DNA of 64,000 nt from Tsukamurella sputi (lineage in GTDB: Bacteria; Actinomycetota; Actinomycetes; Mycobacteriales; Mycobacteriaceae): NCBI RefSeq assembly GCF_007858445.1, contig NZ_VIGV01000001.1, positions 248,001 through 312,000 of the forward strand, given 5' to 3'. A program made the position numbers and the translations under genes. The notes beneath the pieces are model-generated. The model searched no databases. It saw only the letters and a program-made list of their open reading frames with translations, and was not told the origin of the DNA. Positions 10,339-18,427 of this stretch are shown here, in pieces (positions within the stretch are counted from its first letter, which is position 1; each line of letters opens with the position of its first letter).

Positions 10339-11535
10339 TCAGTTCGGAGCGGGCCGGCGCGGGGTGGCCGCGCCCCCGAGTCGGACGGAGGCGAGGCACA
10401 GGAGCGCCGCACCGAAGGCGAACCCGGTCGCCGTGACGGCGAACCACGGGCCGCCGACCCCGAGCGCGCCGAGCACCGAGGTGCCCGTCGCGATCCCGGC
10501 ATTGGTGGAGGCGTTGTTCCAGCCGAGCACGGCGGCGCGGTTGCCGGGGTCCGCAGCGGAGAGGTAGGTCTGCTGCGCGGAGAAGAACGCTCCGCCGCCG
10601 GCGCACCACACCGCGATGGCGGCGATCGTGACAGCGGGGACCGTGGCCGTCGTGGCCACAGCGACTCCGGCGGCGACGACGAGCGCCGCGCACGCGGGCA
10701 CCCAGGCCGGATGCACGCCCCGGCGGGCCGAACGATCGACGACGATGCCGGTCCCCACCGAACCGGCCATCGACCCGATTCCCACCACCAGTCCGACGAG
10801 GCCCAACGCGGTCAGGCCGTAGCCGAAGCGTTGCGAGAGCAGAACGCCGACGTAGGTGTACGCGCCCAACCGGCCCGCCTGCAGGAGCAGAGACGACGTG
10901 AAAGCGAGCGCTATCCGCCGATCACGCCAGGGTGCGAACAGGCCTCCCCGCTCTGCGCCGGAATCGGCGGGGTCACCGGACGGCAGGCGCACGGCCATCA
11001 CCGCGGCGACCGCGACCATGGGTACTCCGATCAGCAGATACGGCGCGCGCCACCCGAGGCCGGTGGCGAGCAGCGCACCCAGCGGGACGCCCAGCACCTG
11101 CCCGCCCGCGTACGCGGCGGCACCCAGCGAGACGGCCCGACCTCGCTGCGCGGGCACGGCGCGTTCCGCGAGGTACGCCCAGATCGACGGCGCGCCGAGG
11201 GCCGCACCGAGCCCGGACAGGGCACGCGCCGCGACGAGTAGCCCGAGCGACGGCGCGACGTAACTGAGGAGGTCCGCCACGGCGAACACCGCCATGCCGG
11301 CGGCGATCGCGTACCGGCGCGGAAGCCGGTCCGAGATCCGGCCGAAGAGCGGACCGGTCACCGCGTAGCAGAGGACGTAGGCGGTCACCACGTTGCCGGC
11401 AGCGCCGGTCGACGCACCGAAGGAGCGCGCGATGTCGGGAAGGAGCGGCGCGACGAGGTTCATCTCGGCGCCCATGAGGAAGAAGACGAGGTAGAGCACG
11501 ACGAAGGTGCCCCACGGGGTCCTCCCCTGCGTCAT
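10339..11535 (-). CDS. Major facilitator superfamily exporter
   Basis: A 398-residue 12-helix transporter. The N-terminus PWGTFVVLYLVFFLMGAEMN is the first membrane span. The loop after TM2 has GRISDRLPRRYAI, the MFS motif A region (G-x-x-x-D-R-x-G-R-R type), and LSGLGAALGAPSIWAYLAE fits the DHA1 drug-antiporter motif C area. I start it at the ATG at 11535, with GGAGGTG 6 bases upstream, rather than at the longer open frame to 11829. It is convergent with the MmpL gene. Substrate unknown; drug or metabolite efflux is the family expectation. Confidence 0.85.
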   Translation of the reverse strand: MTQGRTPWGTFVVLYLVFFLMGAEMNLVAPLLPDIARSFGASTGAAGNVVTAYVLCYAVTGPLFGRISDRLPRRYAIAAGMAVFAVADLLSYVAPSLGLLVAARALSGLGAALGAPSIWAYLAERAVPAQRGRAVSLGAAAYAGGQVLGVPLGALLATGLGWRAPYLLIGVPMVAVAAVMAVRLPSGDPADSGAERGGLFAPWRDRRIALAFTSSLLLQAGRLGAYTYVGVLLSQRFGYGLTALGLVGLVVGIGSMAGSVGTGIVVDRSARRGVHPAWVPACAALVVAAGVAVATTATVPAVTIAAIAVWCAGGGAFFSAQQTYLSAADPGNRAAVLGWNNASTNAGIATGTSVLGALGVGGPWFAVTATGFAFGAALLCLASVRLGGAATPRRPAPN

Positions 11536-11632
11536 GCCCGCACCTCCTACCGGGCTCAGGTTAGATGGTCGAACAATCGCGGGCGAGCAGGCGTGACCCG
11601 CGACACCGTCGGGCCTCGGCAGCGGGCGTAGC

Positions 11633-12661
11633 ATGAACGGGGTGAGTACCCCGGAGAACCCCCGCAAGCTACTCCGCCTCGAGGTCCGTAACGCACAGAC
11701 CCCGATCGAGCGCAAGCCGAACTGGATCCGCACGCGCGCGAAGATGGGCCCTGAATTCACCGAGCTCAAGGGCCTCGTCAAGCGTGAGGGCCTCCACACG
11801 GTGTGCGAGGAGGCGGGCTGTCCCAACATCTACGAGTGCTGGGAGGACCGCGAGGCCACCTTCCTCATCGGCGGCGAGCAGTGCACCCGCCGGTGCGACT
11901 TCTGCCAGATCGACACGGGCAAGCCCGCGGAGCTCGACCGTGACGAGCCGCGGCGCGTCGCCGAGTCGGTCCAGGCGATGGGCCTGCGTTACTCCACCAT
12001 CACCGGTGTCGCCAGGGATGACCTGCCCGACGAGGGCGTGTGGCTGTACGCCGAGACGGTGCGCCAGATCCACGCACTGAACCCGAACACGGGCGTCGAG
12101 AACCTGATCCCCGACTTCCACGCCAAGCCGGAGCTGCTGGCCGAGGTCTTCGAGTCGCGCCCCGAGGTGCTGGCGCACAACCTGGAGACGGTGCCGCGCA
12201 TCTTCAAGCGCATCCGCCCCGCCTTCCGTTACGAGCGTTCGCTCGACGTGATCCGCCAGGCGCGCGACTTCGGCCTGGTCACCAAGTCGAACCTCATCCT
12301 CGGTATGGGCGAGACACCCGAGGAGGTCACGGAGGCGATGCGCGACCTGCACGACGCGGGCTGCGACATCATCACCATCACGCAGTACCTGCGCCCCTCG
12401 CCGCGGCACCACCCCGTCGAGCGATGGGTCAAGCCCGAGGAGTTCGTCGAGCACACCGCCGCCGCCGAGGAGATGGGCTTCGCCGGTGTCATGGCCGGGC
12501 CGCTCGTCCGCTCGTCGTACCGCGCGGGCAAGCTCTACGCGAAGGCGATGGCGCACCACGGCCGCCCGATCCCGGAGAACATGGCGCACCTGACCGCCGA
12601 GGGCGATGCCGCACAGGAGGCCACGTCGGTTCTGAGCCGCATGGCCGCCGCCGCGAAGTAG
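11633..12661 (+). CDS. lipA: Lipoyl synthase (radical SAM)
   Basis: A 342-residue enzyme that inserts two sulfur atoms into protein-bound octanoate. Both iron-sulfur clusters are present: the auxiliary cluster Cys58, Cys63 and Cys69 ([12 protein letters not shown]) and the radical-SAM cluster Cys84, Cys88 and Cys91 (CTRRCDFC). [10 protein letters not shown] near the C-terminus holds the conserved RSSY serine that ligates the auxiliary cluster. The ATG at 11633 is used; a GTG 9 bases later is an equally good alternative and gives the more typical length. Its substrates, DlaT and other E2 proteins, depend on LipB encoded at 6009. The gene at 12680 follows 18 bases later. Confidence 0.96.
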   Translation: MNGVSTPENPRKLLRLEVRNAQTPIERKPNWIRTRAKMGPEFTELKGLVKREGLHTVCEEAGCPNIYECWEDREATFLIGGEQCTRRCDFCQIDTGKPAELDRDEPRRVAESVQAMGLRYSTITGVARDDLPDEGVWLYAETVRQIHALNPNTGVENLIPDFHAKPELLAEVFESRPEVLAHNLETVPRIFKRIRPAFRYERSLDVIRQARDFGLVTKSNLILGMGETPEEVTEAMRDLHDAGCDIITITQYLRPSPRHHPVERWVKPEEFVEHTAAAEEMGFAGVMAGPLVRSSYRAGKLYAKAMAHHGRPIPENMAHLTAEGDAAQEATSVLSRMAAAAK

Positions 12662-12679
12662 AACATTAAGCTGGGAGAC

Positions 12680-13444
12680 ATGGCACAGGACAAGGCAGCG
12701 GCCGACAAGCTGAAGGCGCAGAAGGCCGAGGCGAAGCGGGTACGCAGGGCCGCTTCGAAGGAACGTCGCAAGCAGATGTGGCAGGCGTTCCAGATGCAGC
12801 GCAAGGAAGACAAGGCGCTGGTACCGATCATGATCGGGGTGTTCGTCGGCGCGATCGTGCTGTCGATCGGCCTCGGAGTCCTGATCGGGCAGCCGTGGTG
12901 GATGTTCCTCATCCTCGGCGTGTTGCTGGGCGCGCTGGGCGCGTTCATCGTCTTCACCCGTCGCCTCGAGCGCAGCGTGTACACCAAGAACGAGGGCCAG
13001 GTCGGCGCGGCCGGCTGGGCGCTCGACAACATGCGCGGCTCGTGGCGCGTGACCCAGGCCGTCGCGCGCACGACCCATGCCGACGCGGTGCACCGCGTCA
13101 TCGGCAAGCCGGGCGTGATCCTCGTCGCCGAGGGCAACGAGGGCCGGATCAAGGGCCTCCTCGCGCAGGAGAAGAAGAAGACGGCTCGCGTCGTGGGCCA
13201 GACCCCGATCTACGAGTTCACCGTCGGCAACGGCGAGGGCCAGGTGCCGCTCCGGAAGCTGCAGCGCTCGCTGAACAAGCTCCCGTCGAACATCAACGGC
13301 AAGAAGATCGACGAGCTCGAGGGGCGCCTCGCGGCCCTCTCGAACCGCAGTGGTGGCGCGCAGATGCCGCGCGGACCGCTGCCGCAGGGCGCCAAGATGC
13401 GGAGCGTGCAACGCACCGTCCGGCGCAAGACCGGTTCGAACTGA
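12680..13444 (+). CDS. DUF4191 membrane protein (Rv2219-like)
   Basis: A 254-residue protein. A strongly basic N-terminal 45 residues (repeated KA/EAKR, probably helical) is followed by two membrane spans (about 50-70, IMIGVFVGAIVLSIGLGVLI, and 74-94, WWMFLILGVLLGALGAFIVF) and then a soluble basic domain ending in a Gly/Arg-rich tail. This is the DUF4191 pattern, always found beside lipA in mycobacteria. Function unknown. A perfect 12-bp hairpin terminator follows. Confidence 0.85.
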   Translation: MAQDKAAADKLKAQKAEAKRVRRAASKERRKQMWQAFQMQRKEDKALVPIMIGVFVGAIVLSIGLGVLIGQPWWMFLILGVLLGALGAFIVFTRRLERSVYTKNEGQVGAAGWALDNMRGSWRVTQAVARTTHADAVHRVIGKPGVILVAEGNEGRIKGLLAQEKKKTARVVGQTPIYEFTVGNGEGQVPLRKLQRSLNKLPSNINGKKIDELEGRLAALSNRSGGAQMPRGPLPQGAKMRSVQRTVRRKTGSN

Positions 13445-13451
13445 CCAACGC

Positions 13452-13480
13452 CTCGGGGCCCGCGCACTGCGGGCCCCGAG
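13452..13480. terminator. Rho-independent-type hairpin after DUF4191 gene
   Basis: CTCGGGGCCCGC and its exact complement form a 12-bp stem around the 5-base loop GCACT. It lies 8 bases past the stop at 13444 and before the convergent RDD gene, so it can serve both strands. There is no U-tract, which is usual in high-GC actinobacteria. Confidence 0.8.
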
Positions 13481-13523
13481 TCCGTTCTGGCGCGTCGCCC
13501 GCGCGGGCCGGTTCGACGGGGTG

Positions 13524-14006
13524 CTAGCGGGACCTCACGACGATGGTGCCAGTGGCGCGGTCCTGCATCCCGCGGCCGTCCACGTCCTGGATGAGCGGCG
13601 GCACGATGAAGACGATCAGCAGGTTGCGGGCCAGGGCACGGATGAATCCCACCCGCATCTGCGGGTTCTCGATCCGGGCGACGCGGATGCCTGCGAAGTA
13701 CTGCCCCGGAGTGAAGCCGAACAGCGTCACCGACAGCACGCCGACGACGAACCAGATGCCCAGGGCCAGCGTGTCGTAGGACGTGGGCTCCCCCGCGAAG
13801 ACCTTGCTCGGGCCGGAGATCGCCACCGCGATCAGCGCGGACGGCAGCCAGTCGAGGAACAGGCCGATCACACGGCGACCGGACCTCGCGACCGACCCGG
13901 CACCGTCGCGCGGCAGGCCCAGCTGCTGGCCCCGGTAGTCACCGTGGGAGCCCTCCGGCAGAGCCGCAGAGGCACCGGACAGCCATGAACCCGTTTCTCG
14001 ACGCAT
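13524..14006 (-). CDS. RDD-family membrane protein
   Basis: A 160-residue protein. The RDD domain has SGRRVIGLFLDWLPSALIAV (membrane span with the Arg/Asp signature, here RR and D), a second span at about 82-100 (LALGIWFVVGVLSVTLFG) and the conserved TPGQYFAGIRVARI loop. A third hydrophobic stretch is LLIVFIVPPLI. The N-terminal 40 residues are soluble and Gly-rich. Function unknown for most RDD proteins; some act in sodium/proton exchange. The M. tuberculosis counterpart is Rv2219A, also next to glnA1. Confidence 0.8.
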   Translation of the reverse strand: MRRETGSWLSGASAALPEGSHGDYRGQQLGLPRDGAGSVARSGRRVIGLFLDWLPSALIAVAISGPSKVFAGEPTSYDTLALGIWFVVGVLSVTLFGFTPGQYFAGIRVARIENPQMRVGFIRALARNLLIVFIVPPLIQDVDGRGMQDRATGTIVVRSR

Positions 14007-14061
14007 GACCTTCAGGGTACGTGGGACGGTGTCCGATCTGCTCCGCGGAGGCGCGCGATGT

Positions 14062-14099
14062 GTAACACCGTTGAAACATTCCGTTAGTTCTCGGGCAAC
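14062..14099 (+). promoter_or_regulatory. Probable GlnR box upstream of glnA1
   Basis: Four pentamers with exact 6-base spacing: GTAAC (14062), GAAAC (14073), TTAGT (14084) and GCAAC (14095). This agrees well with the actinobacterial GlnR pattern gTnAC-n6-GaAAC repeated; half-sites one and two are perfect and the others degenerate. It ends 95 bases before the glnA1 start, inside the AT-richer promoter spacer. GlnR-controlled nitrogen regulation of glnA is established in relatives; for this genome it is inferred. Confidence 0.7.
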
Positions 14100-14194
14100 A
14101 CCTCGTCCATAACGTTCATTCTCGTAACCTCGGTGGTGGTGCGAACGGTACGACCGTGAAGTCCACCGCCGGACGACGAAGGAGCAAGTAACAG

Positions 14195-15628
14195 GTGTTC
14201 ACTACCAAAGAGGAACTTCTCGACTACCTGAAGAAGGAGAACGTCGAGTACGTCGACATCCGCTTCTGCGATCTCCCGGGCACGATGCAGCACTTCTCGA
14301 TCCCGGCGTCGGCGTTCGACGAGAGCGTCTTCGAGGACGGCCTGGCGTTCGACGGCTCGTCGATCCGCGGCTTCCAGTCGATCGACGAGTCGGACATGAT
14401 GCTCCTTCCCGACGTCACGACCGCGCGCATCGATCCCTTCCGCGCCGCGAAGACCATGAACGTCTCGTTCTTCGTGCACGACCCCTTCACCCGTGAGGCC
14501 TACTCGCGCGACCCGCGCAACATCGCGCGCAAGGCCGAGGAGTACCTGCTCAGCACCGGTATCGCCGACACCTGCTTCTTCGGTGCCGAGGCCGAGTTCT
14601 ACATCTTCGACTCGGTCTCCTACGACTCGTCGATCAACGGCTCCTTCTACGAGGTCGACTCGATCTCGGGCTCGTGGAACACCGGCCGCCCCGTCGAGGA
14701 GGACGGCTCCCCGAACCGCGGCTACAAGGTCAAGACCAAGGGCGGCTACTTCCCCGTCGCGCCGTACGACCACTACGTGGACCTGCGCGACAAGATCTCG
14801 ACCAACCTGCAGAACGCCGGCTTCACGCTCGAGCGCGGACACCACGAGGTGGGCACCGGCGGCCAGGCCGAGATCAACTACAAGTTCGACACGCTGCTGC
14901 ACGCCGCCGACGACGTCCAGCTGTTCAAGTACATCGTGAAGAACACCGCGTGGCAGGAGGGCAAGACCGTCACGTTCATGCCGAAGCCGCTGTTCGGTGA
15001 CAACGGCTCGGGCATGCACGCCCACCAGTCGCTGTGGAAGGACGGCAAGCCGCTGTTCTACGACGAGGCCGGCTACGGCGGTCTGTCGGACCTGGCGCGC
15101 TGGTACATCGGCGGCATCCTGCACCACGCCCCGTCGCTGCTCGCCTTCACGAACCCGACGATCAACTCGTACAAGCGCCTGGTGCCGGGCTACGAGGCCC
15201 CGATCAACCTGGTGTACAGCCAGCGCAACCGTTCGGCCTGCGTGCGTATCCCGATCACGGGCAACAACCCCAAGGCCAAGCGCATCGAGTTCCGTTGCCC
15301 CGACAGCTCGGGCAACCCGTACCTGGCCTTCGCCGCCATGATGATGGCGGGCCTGGACGGCATCAAGAACAAGATCGAGCCGCACGCCCCGGTCGACAAG
15401 GACCTCTACGAGCTGCCGCCCGAGGAGGCCAAGGGCATTCCGCAGGCCCCCACGCAGCTCGCGGACGTCATCAACCGCCTCGAGGAGGACCACGAGTACC
15501 TCACCGCCGGCGGCGTCTTCACCGAGGACCTGATCGAGGAGTGGATCTCCTACAAGCGCGAGAACGAGATCGCCCCGGTCAACCTGCGCCCGCACCCGTA
15601 CGAGTTCGAGCTCTACTACGACGTGTGA
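14195..15628 (+). CDS. glnA1: Glutamine synthetase type I-beta (main enzyme)
   Basis: A 477-residue enzyme making glutamine from glutamate, ammonia and ATP in the cytosol as a dodecamer. It starts at the GTG at 14195, with AAGGAG 10 bases upstream. The metal-site motifs FDGSSI and GAEAEFYIF are present, as are the ATP-loop region [15 protein letters not shown] and NRSACVRIP. The adenylylation tyrosine is Tyr405 in [11 protein letters not shown] (Tyr406 in M. tuberculosis, Tyr397 in enterobacteria), so the GlnE encoded 2.8 kb away can switch it off. A strong terminator follows. In M. tuberculosis glnE comes next; here four unrelated genes intervene. Confidence 0.97.
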   Translation: MFTTKEELLDYLKKENVEYVDIRFCDLPGTMQHFSIPASAFDESVFEDGLAFDGSSIRGFQSIDESDMMLLPDVTTARIDPFRAAKTMNVSFFVHDPFTREAYSRDPRNIARKAEEYLLSTGIADTCFFGAEAEFYIFDSVSYDSSINGSFYEVDSISGSWNTGRPVEEDGSPNRGYKVKTKGGYFPVAPYDHYVDLRDKISTNLQNAGFTLERGHHEVGTGGQAEINYKFDTLLHAADDVQLFKYIVKNTAWQEGKTVTFMPKPLFGDNGSGMHAHQSLWKDGKPLFYDEAGYGGLSDLARWYIGGILHHAPSLLAFTNPTINSYKRLVPGYEAPINLVYSQRNRSACVRIPITGNNPKAKRIEFRCPDSSGNPYLAFAAMMMAGLDGIKNKIEPHAPVDKDLYELPPEEAKGIPQAPTQLADVINRLEEDHEYLTAGGVFTEDLIEEWISYKRENEIAPVNLRPHPYEFELYYDV

Positions 15629-15649
15629 TCGACTGAGCGTCGACCGGTT

Positions 15650-15679
15650 CGGCCCCGCACCTGCTCAAGTGCGGGGCCG
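15650..15679 (+). terminator. Hairpin terminator after glnA1
   Basis: CGGCCCCGCAC pairs perfectly with GTGCGGGGCCG around an 8-base loop (11-bp stem), followed by TTCCTCGTT. It lies 22 bases past the glnA1 stop and just before the convergent TmrB-like gene. Confidence 0.85.
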
Positions 15680-15687
15680 TTCCTCGT

Positions 15688-16206
15688 TCAGTGTGGGATC
15701 GCCGCCACGACGGCGTCAGCGAGAGCCGAGGGACCGTTGCGGTCCGAACGCAGGACGACGGTGCCCGGCGGTTGCCTCGACGCCGCTCCCGGGTCCAGCC
15801 GAGCCAGAGCCCAGTCGGCGGCATCAGGGCCGAAGCCGAGGCTGACCGCCCGTGCTTCCAATCGATCACGGATGACCTCCGGCGCGGCGTCGAGGAAGAC
15901 GTGGAGCACTCGCTCGCCAGCCGCCTCCAGTCCGCCGAGGATCTCCTCCCGATACGCATCCCGCAGCAGTGTCATCGGCACGATCAGCACCGCGGCATGG
16001 TGTCGACGCAGCGATGCCGCACTGGCGACGACCAGTTCACGCCAACTGGCCAGATCCTGGAAGTCGTCATTGCGCGGCAACCACTTCCACAGCATCGCCC
16101 CGACGTCCTCGGGGTCGAGGACCACGGCCTGCGGGATCCGACGGTGCAGTTCCGCCGCCAAGGTCGTCTTCCCGGCACCGAACCCACCGTTGAGCCAGAT
16201 GATCAT
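15688..16206 (-). CDS. TmrB-like P-loop NTPase (tunicamycin-resistance-protein family)
   Basis: A 172-residue protein beginning MIIWLNGGFGAGKTTLA, which has the Walker A loop GxGxGKT right after the start. The pattern of MIIW-NG-FG-GK, then ELHRR, LDPEDVGAML and VLIVPMTLL matches, from memory, the Bacillus subtilis tunicamycin-resistance protein TmrB along most of its length. TmrB is thought to bind tunicamycin at the membrane. The start at 16206 is fixed by the P-loop position; a longer frame to 16404 overlaps the divergent lipoprotein gene. It sits between glnA1 and an FKBP-type lipoprotein gene and is absent from the mycobacterial version of this locus, so it may be acquired. Resistance activity is not proven. 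Confidence 0.7.
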   Translation of the reverse strand: MIIWLNGGFGAGKTTLAAELHRRIPQAVVLDPEDVGAMLWKWLPRNDDFQDLASWRELVVASAASLRRHHAAVLIVPMTLLRDAYREEILGGLEAAGERVLHVFLDAAPEVIRDRLEARAVSLGFGPDAADWALARLDPGAASRQPPGTVVLRSDRNGPSALADAVVAAIPH

Positions 16207-16282
16207 CCCACCAACGTAGCCAGGAAGGACGAGGCCGACTCGGCGCCGCCGTGCCGGCCGCCTGCCGACAGACGGTAGGTTC

Positions 16283-16837
16283 GTGAGCATGCGTGCCCTC
16301 CGACCGACTCTCGTCGCCGTCTCCGTCGTCCTCGCGGCGGGATCGCTCACCGCCTGCAACAATCCGGAGGCCTCCGCCGCGTGCCCCACGGGAGCGCCCA
16401 GCACGGCGAACTCCCCCGACTGGACCTACCAGGGCCAGAGCGGCTCGATCGTCGTCACCGGTCCCACCGACACCGCTTCGCCGCAGATCACCGTCGAGAA
16501 GCCCTTCACGGTCGCGCAGACGCACGTCCAGGCCTTCACACCTCCCGGCGACGGTGCCATCGTCGCCGATACCGCGACCGTCTCGGTCTGCTACCTCGGC
16601 GTGAACGGCCGCACGGGCGAGCGCTTCGACAGCACGTACGACCGCGGCAAACCCGCCTCCTTCTCGCTGGACGGCGTGATCCCCGGCTTCAAGAAGGCCA
16701 TCGCGGGCCAGAAGGTCGGCACGTCGGTGGGTGTGGCGATCGCTCCGATGGACGGCTACGTCACGGGACAACCCTCGGCCGGCATCCAGCCGGGTGACAC
16801 CCTCATCTTCGCCATCAAGATCCTCTCGGCGAACTAG
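16283..16837 (+). CDS. FKBP-type peptidyl-prolyl isomerase lipoprotein
   Basis: A 184-residue exported lipoprotein: basic N-terminus, hydrophobic core LVAVSVVLAAGSLTA and lipobox LTAC, so Cys25 would be acylated. The C-terminal half is an FKBP fold (TATVSVCYLGVNGRTGERFDS, then VIPGFKKAIAGQKVGTSVGV and the terminal [11 protein letters not shown]). An adjacent GTG and ATG (16283 and 16289) are both possible starts. It would help fold cell-envelope proteins, if active. A paralogue lies at 22938 on the other side of glnE-glnA2. Confidence 0.85.
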   Translation: MSMRALRPTLVAVSVVLAAGSLTACNNPEASAACPTGAPSTANSPDWTYQGQSGSIVVTGPTDTASPQITVEKPFTVAQTHVQAFTPPGDGAIVADTATVSVCYLGVNGRTGERFDSTYDRGKPASFSLDGVIPGFKKAIAGQKVGTSVGVAIAPMDGYVTGQPSAGIQPGDTLIFAIKILSAN

Positions 16838-16972
16838 TCCGTGGACATCGGCGCCGTCCCGCGCTCGGACTACCGATCCGTGCGCCCGGCGCCTGACCGG
16901 ATTTCAGGGATTCACCGGAGGCGCCACCGGCACCGCGTGACGAGACTGGGAGCATTACAACCAGGAGGCGTC

Positions 16973-17449
16973 ATGCGCGTACTGTCCGTCGTCGTCGGAG
17001 CCGTGGTGCTCGTACCGCTCGCGGCAATCGCCGTGATCCTCGCGGGCATTCGGTTCCGGGTCCGCCCGATCCTCGACGTCGTGCGCCGGATCAACCGGGA
17101 CTTCACCAATCCGCGCGCCGTGCGGGACGCCGAGTCACCCGATTCGACGCGCACGGTGGTGCGGCACATGGGCCGTCGCAGCGGCACGGCGTACGAGACG
17201 CCCGTCGACGCCTTCGCCACCGACCGCGGCGCCCTGATCATCGCCCTCCCGTACGGTCCCGTTACCGACTGGGTCCGCAACGTCCGGGCCGCGGGCACCG
17301 TCGACCTGCTGCGCCAGGGCTCGACGCTGACCGCGACCGAGCCCCGGATCGTGGCCACCGCCGACATCCTCGAGGAGATCCCCGCGGGCGCGCGGCGCAC
17401 ACTGCGACTGTTCGGCGTGGAGCAGTGCCTGGAACTGCGCGTGTCCTAG
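16973..17449 (+). CDS. DUF385-like (deazaflavin-dependent nitroreductase-fold) protein
   Basis: A 158-residue protein starting at the ATG at 16973 (CAGGAGG 4 bases upstream), with an N-terminal membrane anchor (MRVLSVVVGAVVLVPLAAIA). The body has RTVVRHMGRRSGTAYETPVDA and ALIIALPYGPVTDWVRNVRAAG, the pattern of F420H2/FMN split-barrel proteins related to Rv3547 (Ddn), where GR-SG-E-P contacts the cofactor. The remaining spacer between 16838 and 16972 holds nothing recognisable. The substrate is unknown; related proteins reduce quinones or nitro compounds. Confidence 0.75.
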   Translation: MRVLSVVVGAVVLVPLAAIAVILAGIRFRVRPILDVVRRINRDFTNPRAVRDAESPDSTRTVVRHMGRRSGTAYETPVDAFATDRGALIIALPYGPVTDWVRNVRAAGTVDLLRQGSTLTATEPRIVATADILEEIPAGARRTLRLFGVEQCLELRVS

Positions 17450-17464
17450 CCCGCCGTACCGCCG

Positions 17465-18403
17465 TCAACCCACGCGGGCGAGAAGCGCGAGGTGGTCGGC
17501 GCCCTGGATCTCGTGCGCCGTCACGTCAGCGGCGCCGAGGCCGCGGAGCAGGACGTGATCGATGCCCACCAGCGCGGGATAGGGCTTGTCGGTGGGATAG
17601 GTGGGGGTGAACCCCGCACCGGCGAGCTGTCCCGCATCGCGGTAGCCACCCGTGAGCAGACGCCGGAACTGCACGTGGTCGTAGGTCGCGTTGTAGTCGC
17701 CGAGCGCGATCACGGGCCGCGGCTCGGGGACGCCCTGGAGCAGGGCCTCGATCTTCTTCAGCTCGTCCGCCCAGTCCGACGGCGCGAGCGGCGGCACGGG
17801 GTGCACGGCGAACAGTTGGACGTCACCCCGGCCGGGCACGGACGCGACGGCGGTCAGCGTGGCGAGCGCGAACCCCGGCACCGTGGCCGTGCTGGACAAC
17901 GGGTGGCGACTGTAGAGGGCCGTGCCGTACGCGAGCTGCGCAGGGCGCACGAAGGAGTGCGGCAGGTCTGAGGCGATGGTGGATGCGGCGATCCGTGCGG
18001 CGGCCTCCGGCGTCACCTCCTCGACCGCGAGGACGTCGACGGCGTTGTCGCGGACCAGCTTCGCGAGTTCGGTGACGTCGCCGCGCCCGACCTGGATGTT
18101 GGCCGTGAGCACCGTCAGCGTGGCGCCGGAGGGCGCGGCCTCGCCCCGCCACAGGGGCGCCTGCACCCAGATCCCGGCGGCGGCCACCGCGATCACGAGC
18201 ACCAGTCGCACGAAGGCCCGCGCGTACAGCAGGCAGACCAGGGCGATAGCCACCGTGGCGACCAGGAGCACGGGCACCATCGCCGCGGCGGCCACCGTGA
18301 CCTTCTGATCGCCGGGCCAGAAATGCAGCCCGATCGTCGCCAGCGCCGCGATCAGTGCGACGGTGCCGACGATGCTCGCGGCCGTCCGGATGAAGATCCT
18401 CAT
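17465..18403 (-). CDS. Membrane-anchored endonuclease/exonuclease/phosphatase-family protein
   Basis: A 312-residue protein with three N-terminal membrane spans (about residues 7-28, 36-60 and 64-82), then an extracytoplasmic EEP domain. Motifs: TVLTANIQVGRGD (metal site Asn), VLAVEEVTPEAAARI (metal Glu), IALGDYNATYDH (GDxN) and terminal GADHLALLARV (the DH motif, catalytic His). All key EEP residues are present, so phosphodiesterase activity is likely, on an unknown phospholipid, nucleic acid or sugar-phosphate outside the membrane. It ends 16 bases from the convergent DUF385-like gene and starts 25 bases below the end of glnE. Confidence 0.8.
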   Translation of the reverse strand: MRIFIRTAASIVGTVALIAALATIGLHFWPGDQKVTVAAAAMVPVLLVATVAIALVCLLYARAFVRLVLVIAVAAAGIWVQAPLWRGEAAPSGATLTVLTANIQVGRGDVTELAKLVRDNAVDVLAVEEVTPEAAARIAASTIASDLPHSFVRPAQLAYGTALYSRHPLSSTATVPGFALATLTAVASVPGRGDVQLFAVHPVPPLAPSDWADELKKIEALLQGVPEPRPVIALGDYNATYDHVQFRRLLTGGYRDAGQLAGAGFTPTYPTDKPYPALVGIDHVLLRGLGAADVTAHEIQGADHLALLARVG

Positions 18404-18427
18404 GCCGACATTCTGCCGGGCGAACCG

